DNA of 57,217 nt from CAG-791 sp963593905. GTDB lineage: Bacteria > Bacillota > Clostridia > Lachnospirales > Lachnospiraceae. The position numbers were made by a program, and so were the translations under genes. Position 1 is the stretch's first letter, and each line of letters begins with the position of its first letter. Below the pieces are notes generated by a model. That model was not told the origin of the DNA and ran no database searches. It saw only the letters and a program-made list of their open reading frames with translations. The DNA is taken from positions 1-57,217 of the forward strand of contig CAVBBL010000016.1 in NCBI GenBank assembly GCA_963593905.1, given 5' to 3'. Positions 24,537-33,762 of the stretch are shown here, piece after piece.

Positions 24537-24564
24537 TTTATATTTTTCCTACCAGTTTACGCAA
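24537..24564 (-). promoter_or_regulatory. Possible glnA promoter
   Basis: TTGCGT (24559-24564), 16-bp spacer, TATAAA (24537-24542), upstream of the minisatellite. Weak match only. Confidence 0.3.
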
Positions 24565-24619
24565 GTATATTACCATTCAACCGGCGTACTGTACAGCCAT
24601 TGGAGTTGCATTAAGTATC

Positions 24620-24712
24620 TGCCTGCTGGGCTTACAAAAAACATCTGCCCATTGCCCTTACAAAAGCATCTGCCTATTTCCCTTACAAAAGCATCTTCCT
24701 ATTGCCCTAAAA
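24620..24712. repeat. 25-26 bp tandem repeat, about 3.5 units
   Basis: Units begin TTACAAAAGCATCTGCCTAT at 24632, 24658, 24683 and a partial at 24708. They end 30 bp before the palindromic element. Confidence 0.75.
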
Positions 24713-24744
24713 AATCTGTCACCATATAAAGTTCTGTTGGCAAA

Positions 24745-25012
24745 ACGTAATGCCCCGGGGCGCGGCAGATAGCTCGCATCCTTTGCACTGCGCACCAGTT
24801 TTGCTTAGGTTTGCATCGAAGCCGTAGGATGGTATCTGACGTGCTTTCAGAGCGCGTCAGATAGGCCCGCCTGTCCGAGCAGACCCGCATCAGGCGGGGA
24901 TGCGAGTTAAGGGCCGGCCATCCGCAGGTGAGAGGCAAGCCTTAGCAAAACGGTGCAAAGTGCATGGTGCGAGATATCTGCTGCGCCCCGGGGCATGGCC
25001 GGGCGACACGAA
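24745..25012 (+). repeat. Palindromic repeat element, copy 2
   Basis: Ends AACGTAATGCCCCGGGGCGC and GCGCCCCGGGGCATGGCC are inverted repeats. Next inside, TTTTGCTTAGGTTTGC pairs imperfectly with GCAAGCCTTAGCAAAA. The centre has two stable stems: ATCTGAC/GTCAGAT and the CCCGCCTG/CAGGCGGG pair. About 268 bp, same orientation as copy 1. Confidence 0.85.
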
Positions 25013-25045
25013 ATTATCGTAGTATGTCTATTTTCCGGTCTTTCA

Positions 25046-26965
25046 CTATGACAGCTTCTCCAACTCCTGCTGCCACAGCGCACCGCTGGCATCGGAAGGC
25101 ATCCGCCAGTCTCCTCTGGGGGAGAGTGCCACAGATCCCACCTTCGGTCCGTCAGGCAGACAGGAACGCTTAAACTGCTGAGAGAAAAATCTTCTGTAAA
25201 AAGTTTTCTCCCACTTCAGTATCGTCGCCTCGTCGTAAATCCCCGCAAAGGCAGCCTTGGCCAGTCGATAGATCCTGGCCGGTCCTGATCCCAGACGGAG
25301 CATGTGATAGAGATAGAAATCGTGTAATTCGTAGGGTCCCACCAGATCCTCTGTCTTCTGAGAGATCCTGCCATTTTCCGTGGGAGGCAGCAATTCGGGA
25401 CTCACCGGTGTATCCAGAATATCCCGCAGCACTTCCTGCAGATGACCATCCGTTGCGGTATCTGCTGCATAGGCTACCAGATGACGAACCAAAGTCTTCG
25501 GCACTCCCACATTGACGCCGTACATGGACATATGATCCCCATTATAGGTGGCCCATCCCAGTGCCAGTTCGGACATGTCACCTGTGCCTATGACCAGCCC
25601 ATTGGTCTGATTTGCCAGATCCATAAGCACCTGCGTCCGCTCTCTGGCCTGGCCGTTTTCATAAGTCACATCATGAATCGCGGGATCATGTCCTATATCT
25701 GCAAAATGCTGCATAACGGAAGCCTTGATATCCACTTCCTTTAAGGTCGCTCCCAATGCCTTCGCCAAGTCACAGGCGTTGCGGTAGGTTCTGTCTGTGG
25801 TGCCAAAGCAGGGCATAGTCACTGCCAGAATATTCTCCGGGGAAATCCCAAGACTTTCAAACGCTCTGGCTGTTACCAAAAGGGCCAAGGTAGAGTCCAG
25901 TCCGCCGGATACACCGATCACCGCAGAGCGAAGGCCGGTATGGGCGTATCGCTTTGCCAGTCCTCCGGCCTGGATATGCAGGATTTCCTCACATCGTCTG
26001 TCTCTGGTCTGTCTGTCTGCAGGTACAAAGGGATGCGGATCAAATATTCTCTCCAAGGATGTCTGTGTCTTTTCCATGTGCACCGGAATCCGCAGATAAT
26101 CATCTGATTCTGTACCGGCACCGTAGGTGCTCATTCGGCGGCGTTCCAGCAAAAGTCTCTGAATATCCAGGTCGGCGCAGATCATCCCATTTTCAAAGCG
26201 ATTGCTCTCTGCCAGTATGGTGCCGTTTTCCACGATCAGATCATGGCCGCCGAAGACCAGATCCTGGGTGGATTCTCCTATACCGCAGCTGGCATAGAGA
26301 TATCCGGTGATGGTTCTGGCACTGACGCTGGAGAGAAGCTGTCGGCGGTAGCTATCCTTGCCGATGGTCTCATTAGAACCGGAGAGATTGACGATCACCG
26401 TGGCTCCGGCCAACGCATGAGAAATGTCCGGAGCATCCGGCACCCACACATCCTCGCAGAGCTCGCAGGCCACACTCAGTCCTTCCATTGCATCCACTTC
26501 CAGCAGAACATTCATGCCGAAGGGCACCTTTTCACCGTCCAGCAGGATTTCTTCGGATTTCCGGGGACCTGGTACAAAATGCCTTCTCTCGTAGAACTCT
26601 GCATAATTGGGAATAAAGTGCTTGGGAATCAGCGCCAGTATCTGTCCGTTTTGCAAAACTGCTGCCACATTGTAAAGCTTACCTCTGTGCATCAGGGGAA
26701 GCCCCACAAACAACAGTGCGTCCCGTCCTCTGGTATGCTCTTTGATCGTCCTTAAACCATCCAGCGCTCCCTTAAGCAGCAATGTCTGCAGGAAAAGATC
26801 CTGGCAGGTATAACCGGTCAGGGACAATTCCGGAAAAACGATGATCTTTGCCCCTTTGGCCAGGGCTTCTTCATAACCTTGTATGATCTGCGAAGCATTA
26901 TAGGCAGGATCTCCTACGTGCACATCCGGTGTCACTGCTGCTGTCTTTATAAAACCATCCTTCAT
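25046..26965 (-). CDS. nadE: Glutamine-dependent NAD+ synthetase
   Basis: Final step of NAD synthesis: amidates deamido-NAD. The N-terminal nitrilase-type glutaminase (Glu in IVFPELSLTGY, catalytic Cys in SVACELCEDVW) fills about residues 1-270. The C-terminal synthetase has the ATP P-loop GVSGGLDSTLALL and GTGDMSELALGWATYNGDHMSMYG. Length 639 fits the long two-domain form. The ATG at 26965 follows AGAGGTAACT. No operon partner is certain; hslO stops 49 bp upstream. Confidence 0.96.
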   Translation of the reverse strand: MKDGFIKTAAVTPDVHVGDPAYNASQIIQGYEEALAKGAKIIVFPELSLTGYTCQDLFLQTLLLKGALDGLRTIKEHTRGRDALLFVGLPLMHRGKLYNVAAVLQNGQILALIPKHFIPNYAEFYERRHFVPGPRKSEEILLDGEKVPFGMNVLLEVDAMEGLSVACELCEDVWVPDAPDISHALAGATVIVNLSGSNETIGKDSYRRQLLSSVSARTITGYLYASCGIGESTQDLVFGGHDLIVENGTILAESNRFENGMICADLDIQRLLLERRRMSTYGAGTESDDYLRIPVHMEKTQTSLERIFDPHPFVPADRQTRDRRCEEILHIQAGGLAKRYAHTGLRSAVIGVSGGLDSTLALLVTARAFESLGISPENILAVTMPCFGTTDRTYRNACDLAKALGATLKEVDIKASVMQHFADIGHDPAIHDVTYENGQARERTQVLMDLANQTNGLVIGTGDMSELALGWATYNGDHMSMYGVNVGVPKTLVRHLVAYAADTATDGHLQEVLRDILDTPVSPELLPPTENGRISQKTEDLVGPYELHDFYLYHMLRLGSGPARIYRLAKAAFAGIYDEATILKWEKTFYRRFFSQQFKRSCLPDGPKVGSVALSPRGDWRMPSDASGALWQQELEKLS

Positions 26966-27000
26966 AGTTACCTCTGTAATAGGCGAATTCTCCCACGCCA
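26966..27000 (-). promoter_or_regulatory. Class B leader remnant before nadE
   Basis: GGGAGAATTCGCCTATTACAGAGGTAACT keeps the 5-prime half of the GAGAATTCGC module and the AGAGG ribosome site but lacks the final stem, consistent with a deletion. Confidence 0.45.
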
Positions 27001-27013
27001 TCGTTTTCTATAT

Positions 27014-27949
27014 TTATGCCTCTTTCTCCTTTATAACCGGCATGCCCACAGCGCCGCTTTCGATCATCTCGTGGATTTCCCGGGGCGTAAAGGAATAGGC
27101 TTTGTTGCAGAAATGGCAGCGCAGCTCTACGTCTTCTCCCTCATCTTCCAGCTTTTTCAGTTCCGTATGACCAATGCTTAAAAGCACCTTTTCAACCTTT
27201 TTGCGGCTGCAGTCACAGTGAAATTCTACAGGCTTTTTGCCTGTCACCTTTACCGGCATACCTTCCATTGCCAAAATCAGGATCTCTTCCGGTGTCATAC
27301 CGCTGTCTAACAGATTCGTGATCTGAGGGAGCTTTGCAAGATTCTCCTCTATCCTTGCGATTGTCTCCTCCTGCGCAAAAGGCATCATCTGGATGATAAA
27401 CCCGCCTGCCTGACGCACTGTATTTTCCTTATTCATCAATACGCCGAGGGCTACTGCGGAGGGTACCTGCTCAGAGGATGCAAAATACCAGGTCAGATCT
27501 TCTGCAATCTCGCCGGTCTGCAGATCTACGGTACCCACGTAAGGATCCTTCAACCCCAGGTCTCTGATCACACTCATGGTTCCATGCCCAACGGCGCCGC
27601 CTACATCCAGCTTGTGCTTTGCGTTTGCAGGCAGCACCACGGCAGGATTGTAGGCATATCCCTTTACCTGGCCGTGGCTGTTGGCTGTTACTACCAATCC
27701 TCCCACAGGGCCGTCGCCTTTGACTTGTATAGTCAAAAGATCATCATCATTTTTCAGCATATTCCCCATCATGACAGCGCCGGTCATCAGTCTGCCCAGA
27801 GCGGCAGTCACCACTGGGCTTGTGTCGTGGTCTGCCCTGGCCGTCTCTGTCAGCACTCTCGTGGTGGCAGCGTACGCTCTCACCTGCGGCTCTCCCTTTT
27901 CATCAGGGGCACAGGTCGCTGATATCACATAATCTTCATATTCACCCAT
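27014..27949 (-). CDS. hslO: Redox-regulated chaperone Hsp33
   Basis: Holdase activated when four zinc-binding cysteines are oxidised. Those are present near the C-terminus as CDCSRKK and CHFCNK. The main fold has VTAALGRLMTGAVMMGNMLK and GDGPVGGLVVTANSHG. 311 residues from the ATG at 27949; this start is favoured because AAAGG lies 9 nt upstream, whereas the ATG at 27958 directly abuts it. A hairpin GCAGC-AAT-GCTGC directly before the ribosome site looks like a short class B leader. Cytoplasmic, not obviously in an operon. Confidence 0.95.
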   Translation of the reverse strand: MGEYEDYVISATCAPDEKGEPQVRAYAATTRVLTETARADHDTSPVVTAALGRLMTGAVMMGNMLKNDDDLLTIQVKGDGPVGGLVVTANSHGQVKGYAYNPAVVLPANAKHKLDVGGAVGHGTMSVIRDLGLKDPYVGTVDLQTGEIAEDLTWYFASSEQVPSAVALGVLMNKENTVRQAGGFIIQMMPFAQEETIARIEENLAKLPQITNLLDSGMTPEEILILAMEGMPVKVTGKKPVEFHCDCSRKKVEKVLLSIGHTELKKLEDEGEDVELRCHFCNKAYSFTPREIHEMIESGAVGMPVIKEKEA

Positions 27950-28055
27950 ACTAATCATCCTTTCTGAGCAGCATTGCTGCGAAGAGGCAAATCGAATTTC
28001 TAATTTATTTAATTGCCGTCAGTGCTATTTGCTTCTCAGAAACAAATAGCTGTGC
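27950..28055 (-). promoter_or_regulatory. Short class B-like hairpin leader before hslO
   Basis: GCTATTTG/CAAATAGC (around 28025-28051), then GCAGCAATGCTGC, TCAGAAAGG and the start. Order of parts matches class B but the last stem is only 5 bp. Confidence 0.45.
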
Positions 28056-28092
28056 AAAAAATAAGAAATACCGATTTCATCTGTATTGAAAG

Positions 28093-28965
28093 CTATTTGT
28101 GTAGTTTATCCTTTTCTCTTAACACCACCAAAATCCGCCCGCTGGTATCTCTCACTTCCTCATGGGTATCTCCGTCTACGGCAAGCACCCATTCCAGAGA
28201 CGCTTTTTCTGCAGCCCCCCGAATTTCCTCCAGGGTATATCCCCGCTGGTAGTGGGTCTCCACATGCTTTTCAAAGAGTGCCCTTCCCTGCTCGCCTTCC
28301 TCGTGCACTGCAGTGAACAGTGTCAGGTCATACTCATTGATATGATTTTCTTCATAGAACCAGTTTTCCCAGATAAAGCTGCAGTCCTCTCTGTTTTCGG
28401 CGATGGTGGTATCTCCGATCAGATCCCGATATTTATAGAGTGTATTAAAGTCAAAAATGAACAGTCCCCCGGGATATAAAAAGAGATTCACCTGCCGGAA
28501 CATCCGCTCCAGGTCCTCGTCCGTCAGCAGATAATTGACGCAGTCACAGACACTGACCATCGTACCGGCGGTGCCATAAAGCTCGAAATCGCGCATATCC
28601 TGCTCTAAGTACATGGTCTTATGTCCCAGTATGTCCCGGCGTTCCATAGCCTCTGCCAGCATATCTCCCGAGGCATCGATTCCTATCATATCGTATCCGT
28701 AGGAGGCCATCAGCTCTGTGAATTTCCCAGTACCGCAGCCCAAGTCCACTACCAGGTCACGCTCTGTCTCCAGCGCCTCTCTTTCCTCTTCTTCCTTTAC
28801 AGGGCGCGAGACGCCATAGCGGTCTATGAGCTGACGAATATACGCTGCCCATGCCCGATACGGCGTCTCATCCATAAACGTATCGTATACCTGTGCAAAG
28901 GAAGTATAGGCAGGCTGTGTGTCCGCCTGCTCATCATTTTCCATTTCTAAGTATTCTTCCTGCAT
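28093..28965 (-). CDS. SAM-dependent methyltransferase, class I
   Basis: 290 residues with the Rossmann SAM-binding motif DLGCGTGKFTELMASYGYDMIGIDAS (around residues 73-98), followed by MRDFELYGTAGTMVSVCDCVNYL. Substrate unknown. The N-terminal AYTSFAQVYDTFMDETPYRAW is typical of a widespread Firmicutes family of unassigned small-molecule methyltransferases. The first ATG has a poor ribosome site; the ATG at 28944 with AGGAAG upstream is an alternative start. It lies 134 nt upstream of hslO, same strand. Confidence 0.88.
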   Translation of the reverse strand: MQEEYLEMENDEQADTQPAYTSFAQVYDTFMDETPYRAWAAYIRQLIDRYGVSRPVKEEEEREALETERDLVVDLGCGTGKFTELMASYGYDMIGIDASGDMLAEAMERRDILGHKTMYLEQDMRDFELYGTAGTMVSVCDCVNYLLTDEDLERMFRQVNLFLYPGGLFIFDFNTLYKYRDLIGDTTIAENREDCSFIWENWFYEENHINEYDLTLFTAVHEEGEQGRALFEKHVETHYQRGYTLEEIRGAAEKASLEWVLAVDGDTHEEVRDTSGRILVVLREKDKLHK

Positions 28966-29086
28966 AAATCACTCATTCTGCAGACATTGTTTTTGCAGCC
29001 TGTGTGACTGCCTTGCAACATCTGTCGATTTCAGAAGGAGACTGCCTCTTCTCCTCCATTCGTTGCTGTCACTGCCTTACACCTTC

Positions 29087-29587
29087 CTAGTGAAGGATCG
29101 TACCCAACAGTCCATAGGAGAAAATAGACATAAGTACAGTAGCCAGCAAAACACCTAAAAAGCAGGCCAGGGTTGCCTTCTTAATGTCAATCTCCAGCAA
29201 AGAAGCCACCAGAGAGCCGGTCCACGCTCCCGTTCCCGGAAGGGGAATACCCACAAAGAGCAGCAGTCCCAGGAATTCTCCGTTCTTCATGCCGTCGCTC
29301 TTATTCATGGCGCGCTTTTCCATTTTTTCGATCAATGGACGAAAGGCCTTAAACTGCTTCATCCAGGCAAAAATCTTTCTGATAAAGAGCAGGATAAAAG
29401 GAATCGGGAGCACATTTCCCAAAACGCAAATGGGAATGGCCTGCCACATATTCACCTTTAACAGGGATGCCACGATCAGTCCGCCTCTGCACTCTAAGAT
29501 CGGCAGAAGAGAAACAATGAAAATCACCAGCTGCGCAGAAATATGCTGTCCCAGTGTATTTGCAAACCATGTTGCCAACGCTTCCAT
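29087..29587 (-). CDS. Small multidrug-export-family membrane protein (COG2426)
   Basis: 166 residues with four to five hydrophobic segments and the family features LLPILECRGGLIVASLL, FLGLLLFVGIPLPGTGAWTGSLVA and ATLACFLGVLLATVLMS. The family name is historical; transport activity is not firmly shown. GGGAGG lies 8 nt before its ATG. A short open frame ends directly at its start codon but is not annotated (see rejected items). It follows hisC on the same strand. Confidence 0.85.
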   Translation of the reverse strand: MEALATWFANTLGQHISAQLVIFIVSLLPILECRGGLIVASLLKVNMWQAIPICVLGNVLPIPFILLFIRKIFAWMKQFKAFRPLIEKMEKRAMNKSDGMKNGEFLGLLLFVGIPLPGTGAWTGSLVASLLEIDIKKATLACFLGVLLATVLMSIFSYGLLGTILH

Positions 29588-29736
29588 CTAATAAAACCTC
29601 CCTTTGCGGATGCGGTAATTCTCTTTTCTGACAATCCCATGCACTTCGTAAACAAGCGGCAAGGCCATGAGAATCATCCGCCCCAGTCTGATCATCAGCT
29701 GTGTCGTATCCACGCCAGTATAGCATAGATGTATGC

Positions 29737-30831
29737 CTACTGCACCATGATTCCGTTTTCTTTCAGAATTTCTTCCAGTGCTTTTACCACTTCCGCCATC
29801 TGCTGGGGCGTACCGATGGTGATCCGCAGATACTCTCCGATCCTCGGCTTGTTCCAATGACGCACGCAGATCTTATGGGCCCGCAGCGCCTCGAAAAGCG
29901 CCTGTCCTGTCATCTCGGGATGTCTGGCAAAGACAAAGTTCGTCTTGGAAAGAGGGAACTGAAAGCCCATTGTGCGAAGATTCTCTTCAAAGTTCTCTCT
30001 CTCCCTAATGATTTTGGAGGTAATGCTGTTAAAGTAAGCCTCATCCCGCAGCGCAGCCGTGCCCATCTCAATCGCAGCCAGGTTCATGGTATAGGAGTTA
30101 AAGGAGAATTTCACATCCTTTAGATAACCGATCAGCTTCGGATTGCCCATGGCAAAGCCTATGCGCATGCCGGCCATGGCTCTGGACTTGGAAAAAGTCT
30201 GTACCACCAGCAGGTTCTCATATTTTTTGGTCAAAGGCAGCGCGCTCTCGGCACCAAAGTCCACATAGGCCTCATCTACGATGACCACACAGTCCGGGTT
30301 GGCAGCCACGATCTGCTCAATGTGTTCCTGCGACTCCTCTACGCCGGTAGGGGCATTGGGATTGGGGAAAATAATACCGCCGAAACGTCGTCCCGCCTCT
30401 GCAGGAATATAATCCGATACCTGCAGATGAAAATCCTCTGTCAGCGGGGCTGTCACATAGGGAATCCGAAAGACCGATGCCCACACATCATAAAAGGAAT
30501 AGGTAATATCCGGAAAAAGGATGGGCTTTTCGCCGTTAAAAAAGGTCATAAAGCACATAGCCAGCACATCATCCGATCCATTTCCCACAAAGATCCAATC
30601 TTCCGGCAGCTCATAACGTCTGGCCAGCTCCGCCGCTAAGGGCTGCGCATTCATATCCGGATACAAACGACAGTCTGCCGATCTCTCCGCCAGCATTTTA
30701 GCTGCCAGCTGTACACCGGGCGCCGGGGGGTAGGGGCATTCATTGGTGTTTAACTTGATGATCTTCGGATCTGTGGGCTGTTCACCGGCCACATAGGGTT
30801 CCACTCTTCTGATATTATCTTCCCAGGACAT
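29737..30831 (-). CDS. hisC: Histidinol-phosphate aminotransferase
   Basis: PLP-dependent fold type I enzyme of histidine biosynthesis, 364 residues. Landmarks are KLNTNECPYPPAP, GNGSDDVLAM, FPNPNAPTG, VDEAYVDFG and the PLP lysine in TFSKSRAMAGMRIGFAMG. Some HisC paralogues act on other substrates; no other his gene is in the window, so specificity is by similarity. It starts 17 nt after the ABC ATPase gene, on the same strand, with AAAGGAGAAGCCC upstream. Confidence 0.92.
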   Translation of the reverse strand: MSWEDNIRRVEPYVAGEQPTDPKIIKLNTNECPYPPAPGVQLAAKMLAERSADCRLYPDMNAQPLAAELARRYELPEDWIFVGNGSDDVLAMCFMTFFNGEKPILFPDITYSFYDVWASVFRIPYVTAPLTEDFHLQVSDYIPAEAGRRFGGIIFPNPNAPTGVEESQEHIEQIVAANPDCVVIVDEAYVDFGAESALPLTKKYENLLVVQTFSKSRAMAGMRIGFAMGNPKLIGYLKDVKFSFNSYTMNLAAIEMGTAALRDEAYFNSITSKIIRERENFEENLRTMGFQFPLSKTNFVFARHPEMTGQALFEALRAHKICVRHWNKPRIGEYLRITIGTPQQMAEVVKALEEILKENGIMVQ

Positions 30832-30848
30832 GGGCTTCTCCTTTTCTG

Positions 30849-31571
30849 TTATAAAACCTTAGATAAGAAATCCTTCAGGCGGTCGCACTGCGGATTTTCA
30901 AAGAATTCCTTAGGCGTATTCTCTTCCATGATGACGCCGCCATCCATGAAAAGCACCTTCGTAGCCACTTCTCTGGCAAATCCCATCTCATGTGTCACCA
31001 CCACCATGGTCATGCCGCTCTCTGCCAGTTCTTTCATAACCTCCAGAACGCCGCCTACCATCTCCGGATCCAGCGCGCTGGTGGGTTCGTCAAAGAGCAT
31101 GACGTCCGGATTCATGGCAAGGGATCTGGCAATGGCGATTCGCTGCTTCTGACCGCCGGAGAGCTGTCCCGGATAGGCATCTGCCTTATCTTCCAGCTTC
31201 ATCTGCTTTAAAAGACGGATAGCATCCTCTCTGGCTTCTTCCTTGCTCTTTATTTTCAGCTTGATCGGTGCCAGGGTGATATTTTCCATGATCGTCAGAT
31301 TCTGGAAGAGATTAAAATGCTGGAACACCATGCCCATATGCCGGCGCACCTTATTGATATCCACCTTGGGGTCTGTAATGCAGGTATCTTCCAGCCACAC
31401 CTCGCCTTCGGTAGGAATCTCCAGCAGATTAAGGCAGCGCAGAAATGTACTCTTGCCGGAGCCGGAGGGGCCTACAATAACGATTTTTTCCCCTTTGTTA
31501 ACCTGATAATCGATGCCCTTGAGGACTTCATTATCACCAAATTTCTTATGCAGATTTTTAACGGTAATCAC
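30849..31571 (-). CDS. Polar amino acid ABC transporter ATP-binding protein
   Basis: GlnQ/HisP-type ATPase, 240 residues, complete: Walker A GPSGSGKST, signature LSGGQKQRIAIARSL, Walker B VMLFDEPTSALD, and switch His in VVTHEMGFA. It overlaps the permease gene upstream by 14 bp, so stoichiometric coupled translation is likely. It powers the importer formed with the permease and the lipoprotein at 32476. Amino acid substrate cannot be read from the sequence. Confidence 0.95.
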   Translation of the reverse strand: MITVKNLHKKFGDNEVLKGIDYQVNKGEKIVIVGPSGSGKSTFLRCLNLLEIPTEGEVWLEDTCITDPKVDINKVRRHMGMVFQHFNLFQNLTIMENITLAPIKLKIKSKEEAREDAIRLLKQMKLEDKADAYPGQLSGGQKQRIAIARSLAMNPDVMLFDEPTSALDPEMVGGVLEVMKELAESGMTMVVVTHEMGFAREVATKVLFMDGGVIMEENTPKEFFENPQCDRLKDFLSKVL

Positions 31572-32259
31572 CCTTGCGCATCCTCCTCTCCAAAAGACTA
31601 AATAATATGCTCAGTGCCTTCACAACCACCAGATAGAAGACAGCGGCACCGATCAGCGGCATAAAAGCCTCGTAAGTACGGGATGAAATCTGATTAGCAG
31701 TACGAGTCAGATCGGACAGACCCACATAACCCACAATAGCAGTCTCTTTTAACAGCGTAATGAACTCGTTGCAAAGGGGCGGCAGTGCATTTTTGAAAGC
31801 CTGGGGCAAAATCACATAGCGCATGGTCTGGATTTTGGAAAGGCCCACGCTGCGTCCTGCCTCCATCTGGCCCGGGTCCACCGCCAGAATACCTGCACGG
31901 ATAATCTCCGCCACATAAGCTGCACTGTTAAGACCAAAAGTCAGACTGGCCACAAATATGCCATTCTGTGAATTTTTAAGGACAATAAACCACATGATCA
32001 GCAGCTGCAGCACGGAGGGTGTGCCCCGGATAATGTCGATATAGATATCTGCAACAATAGTCATCGCCGTCTTCTTGCCGCTCCGCGTCCTGGATAATTC
32101 CATTAGAGCCAGCACTGTACCGAAAATGACACCGATGATCGCTGCAAAAAAAGCCACCTCCAGGGTCAGTCCCATTCCCTTAAAGTACAGTTTCCATCTG
32201 TCGCCGGTCACAAAGGCTGCGATAAATTTCCTCTGCACCTCTACAAACCACTCTGTCAT
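31558..32259 (-). CDS. Polar amino acid ABC transporter permease
   Basis: HisM/GlnP-type, 233 residues, about five transmembrane helices. The EAA-type loop is GQMEAGRSVGLSKIQTMRYVILPQAFKNALPPLCNEF. A single permease gene suggests a homodimer. AGGAGGTAGTT precedes its ATG, following a short TGCGGCAT fragment of class B type. Its ribosome site follows the intercistronic terminator at 32292-32333. Confidence 0.94.
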   Translation of the reverse strand: MTEWFVEVQRKFIAAFVTGDRWKLYFKGMGLTLEVAFFAAIIGVIFGTVLALMELSRTRSGKKTAMTIVADIYIDIIRGTPSVLQLLIMWFIVLKNSQNGIFVASLTFGLNSAAYVAEIIRAGILAVDPGQMEAGRSVGLSKIQTMRYVILPQAFKNALPPLCNEFITLLKETAIVGYVGLSDLTRTANQISSRTYEAFMPLIGAAVFYLVVVKALSILFSLLERRMRKGDYR

Positions 32260-32291
32260 AACTACCTCCTATGCCGCAGTTGTATCCAAAC

Positions 32292-32333
32292 AAAAAGGAT
32301 CGCAGGAATACCGCTTTGTATTCCTACGATCCT
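32292..32333 (-). terminator. Leaky terminator inside the amino acid ABC operon
   Basis: AGGATCGTAGGAATAC/GTATTCCTGCGATCCT hairpin followed by five T on the minus strand, between binding-protein and permease genes. It should lower permease and ATPase expression relative to the binding protein. Confidence 0.75.
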
Positions 32334-32475
32334 CTATTATACTTTCTTTATGCTCTTCTAACAAGCAAAATCAGCCTTTATTCCGTGCTTTCTGCATAGA
32401 TATGCAGTTTTTATAAACTGTTCCGGCTGTACTTCCTGTGCCGTTCCATGACAGATCCAGGACTTTCCGGTAATC

Positions 32476-33429
32476 TTACTCGACTACAGTCTCTACGGAA
32501 TCATCTGCTGTCTCTGCATCTGTTGCCTCTGCAGCCGGCGCATCGGTATCAGCGGAAGAACCATCATCGGAGCTGTTGATGTACTGATCAACCAGTGCAT
32601 CAAAGGTGCCGTCTTCCTTCATCTCAGCCAGTGCATTGTTGATGGCTTCCTGCAGACCGGTGTTGCCCTTCTTCATAGCGATTGCATACTGCTCCACGTC
32701 AAATTCAAAGTCAGCGCCATCAATAGCCTTGATGCTGTCTGCGAACTTGCCAGCAAATACTTCTGCAGGGTTCTTGTCGATGATAACTGCATCCAGTCTG
32801 CCGTTAACCAAATCGTTCACACCGTCTACAGCCTTGTCATAGGTGGAAACTTCAGCGCCCTCGATTTCCTCAGCCAAGAAATCACCGGTGGTACCAAGCT
32901 GTACGCCGATCTTCTTGTTCTTCAGATCATCTGCAGTGGCGATGTCAGAATCTGTTGCCACCAGTACATACTGCACAGCATCATAATAAGAATCAGAGAA
33001 GTCAACGGTTTCTTTTCTCTCGTCGGTTACGGTCATGCCTGCGATGGCTACATCGATCTTAGTGCCGATAGAAGAAATCAGAGAATCAAAGGTCATATTC
33101 TCCATCTGTACTTCCAGACCCAGCTTCTCGCCGATAGCCTTGATCAGAGCTACATCAAAGCCGTCCGGTTCGCCGTCATCCCCTACGTACTCAAAGGGAG
33201 GGAACTCTGCGTTGGTGCCTGCTACCAGTACACCGTCCGTCAGTGTGGAAATCTCTGCTGCCTCTGCAGTCTCCTCTGTGCTCTCTGCCTCGGTGCTCTC
33301 CTCCGTGGAAGTCTCTTCCACTGCAGAAGTCTCCTCTGCTGCAGTATCTGCAGTAGATGCGGAAGAGCCGCAGCCTGCCAGAGACAGTACCATCATACCT
33401 GCCAGTGCCAATGCTAATGCTTTTTTCAT
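32476..33429 (-). CDS. Polar amino acid ABC transporter binding lipoprotein
   Basis: MKKALALALAGMMVLSLAGCGSS is a lipoprotein signal (lipobox SLAGC). A Ser/Thr/Glu-rich linker of about 40 residues follows, then the family 3 binding fold: GVLVAGTNAEFPPFEYVGDDGEPDGFDVAL, SLISSIGTKIDVAIAGMTVT and IGVQLGTTGDF. An acidic Ser/Ala tail ends the protein, which is unusual but shared by some Lachnospiraceae homologues. 317 residues from the ATG at 33429, which follows GGAGG at the end of a class A leader. It is first in the operon. Confidence 0.94.
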   Translation of the reverse strand: MKKALALALAGMMVLSLAGCGSSASTADTAAEETSAVEETSTEESTEAESTEETAEAAEISTLTDGVLVAGTNAEFPPFEYVGDDGEPDGFDVALIKAIGEKLGLEVQMENMTFDSLISSIGTKIDVAIAGMTVTDERKETVDFSDSYYDAVQYVLVATDSDIATADDLKNKKIGVQLGTTGDFLAEEIEGAEVSTYDKAVDGVNDLVNGRLDAVIIDKNPAEVFAGKFADSIKAIDGADFEFDVEQYAIAMKKGNTGLQEAINNALAEMKEDGTFDALVDQYINSSDDGSSADTDAPAAEATDAETADDSVETVVE

Positions 33430-33571
33430 AATATCCTCCATTCCGCAGGCGTATACGCCGGAGGAACCGCGAGCTGAATTTCAGATTCAGCGATGCGATC
33501 CGGGGCATAGGCGCCGCCTGCGATGCCTATGTCCATTTAAAAAATATGCCATCGGGCATGTTTTTTAAATT
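33430..33571 (-). promoter_or_regulatory. Class A hairpin leader (amino acid binding protein)
   Basis: An upstream 34-nt hairpin (33538-33571, AT-rich stem). Then CATAGGC-loop-GCCTATG presents CGCAGGCG, a third hairpin CTGAATCT/AGATTCAG follows, and then CCTCCGGCG, CGCCTGCGG (rc 33443-33451) and GGAGG. CCTCC can pair with the GGAGG ribosome site, and GCAGGCG with CGCCTGC, so two folds compete. Confidence 0.75.
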
Positions 33572-33707
33572 TGCCTCCATTCCGCGCTCTTTATATGCGC
33601 TTTTGAAAATATACCTCGCTGCATTATAGGCATTTTCCCTTCAAATTGCAAGTGGAAAGTGTGACAAACTGCCGCCGATAGCCAAACTTCCATCCTCACT
33701 TTTAAGC

Positions 33708-33736
33708 TTGACTTTTACGAGGGATTGCGCTAACGT
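33708..33736 (+). promoter_or_regulatory. Promoter of the thiamine transporter gene
   Basis: TTGACT (33708-33713), 17-bp spacer, TAACGT (33731-33736), immediately upstream of the TPP aptamer. Confidence 0.5.
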
Positions 33737-33762
33737 AACCGAGTAACGAAAAGTGCATACAT

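Noticed and set aside
29588..29700. Short open frame of about 35 codons ending at the start codon of the small exporter gene
   Set aside because: The candidate ATG has no convincing ribosome site, and the frame only continues into the opposite-frame shadow of hisC. It may simply carry the ribosome site of the next gene.
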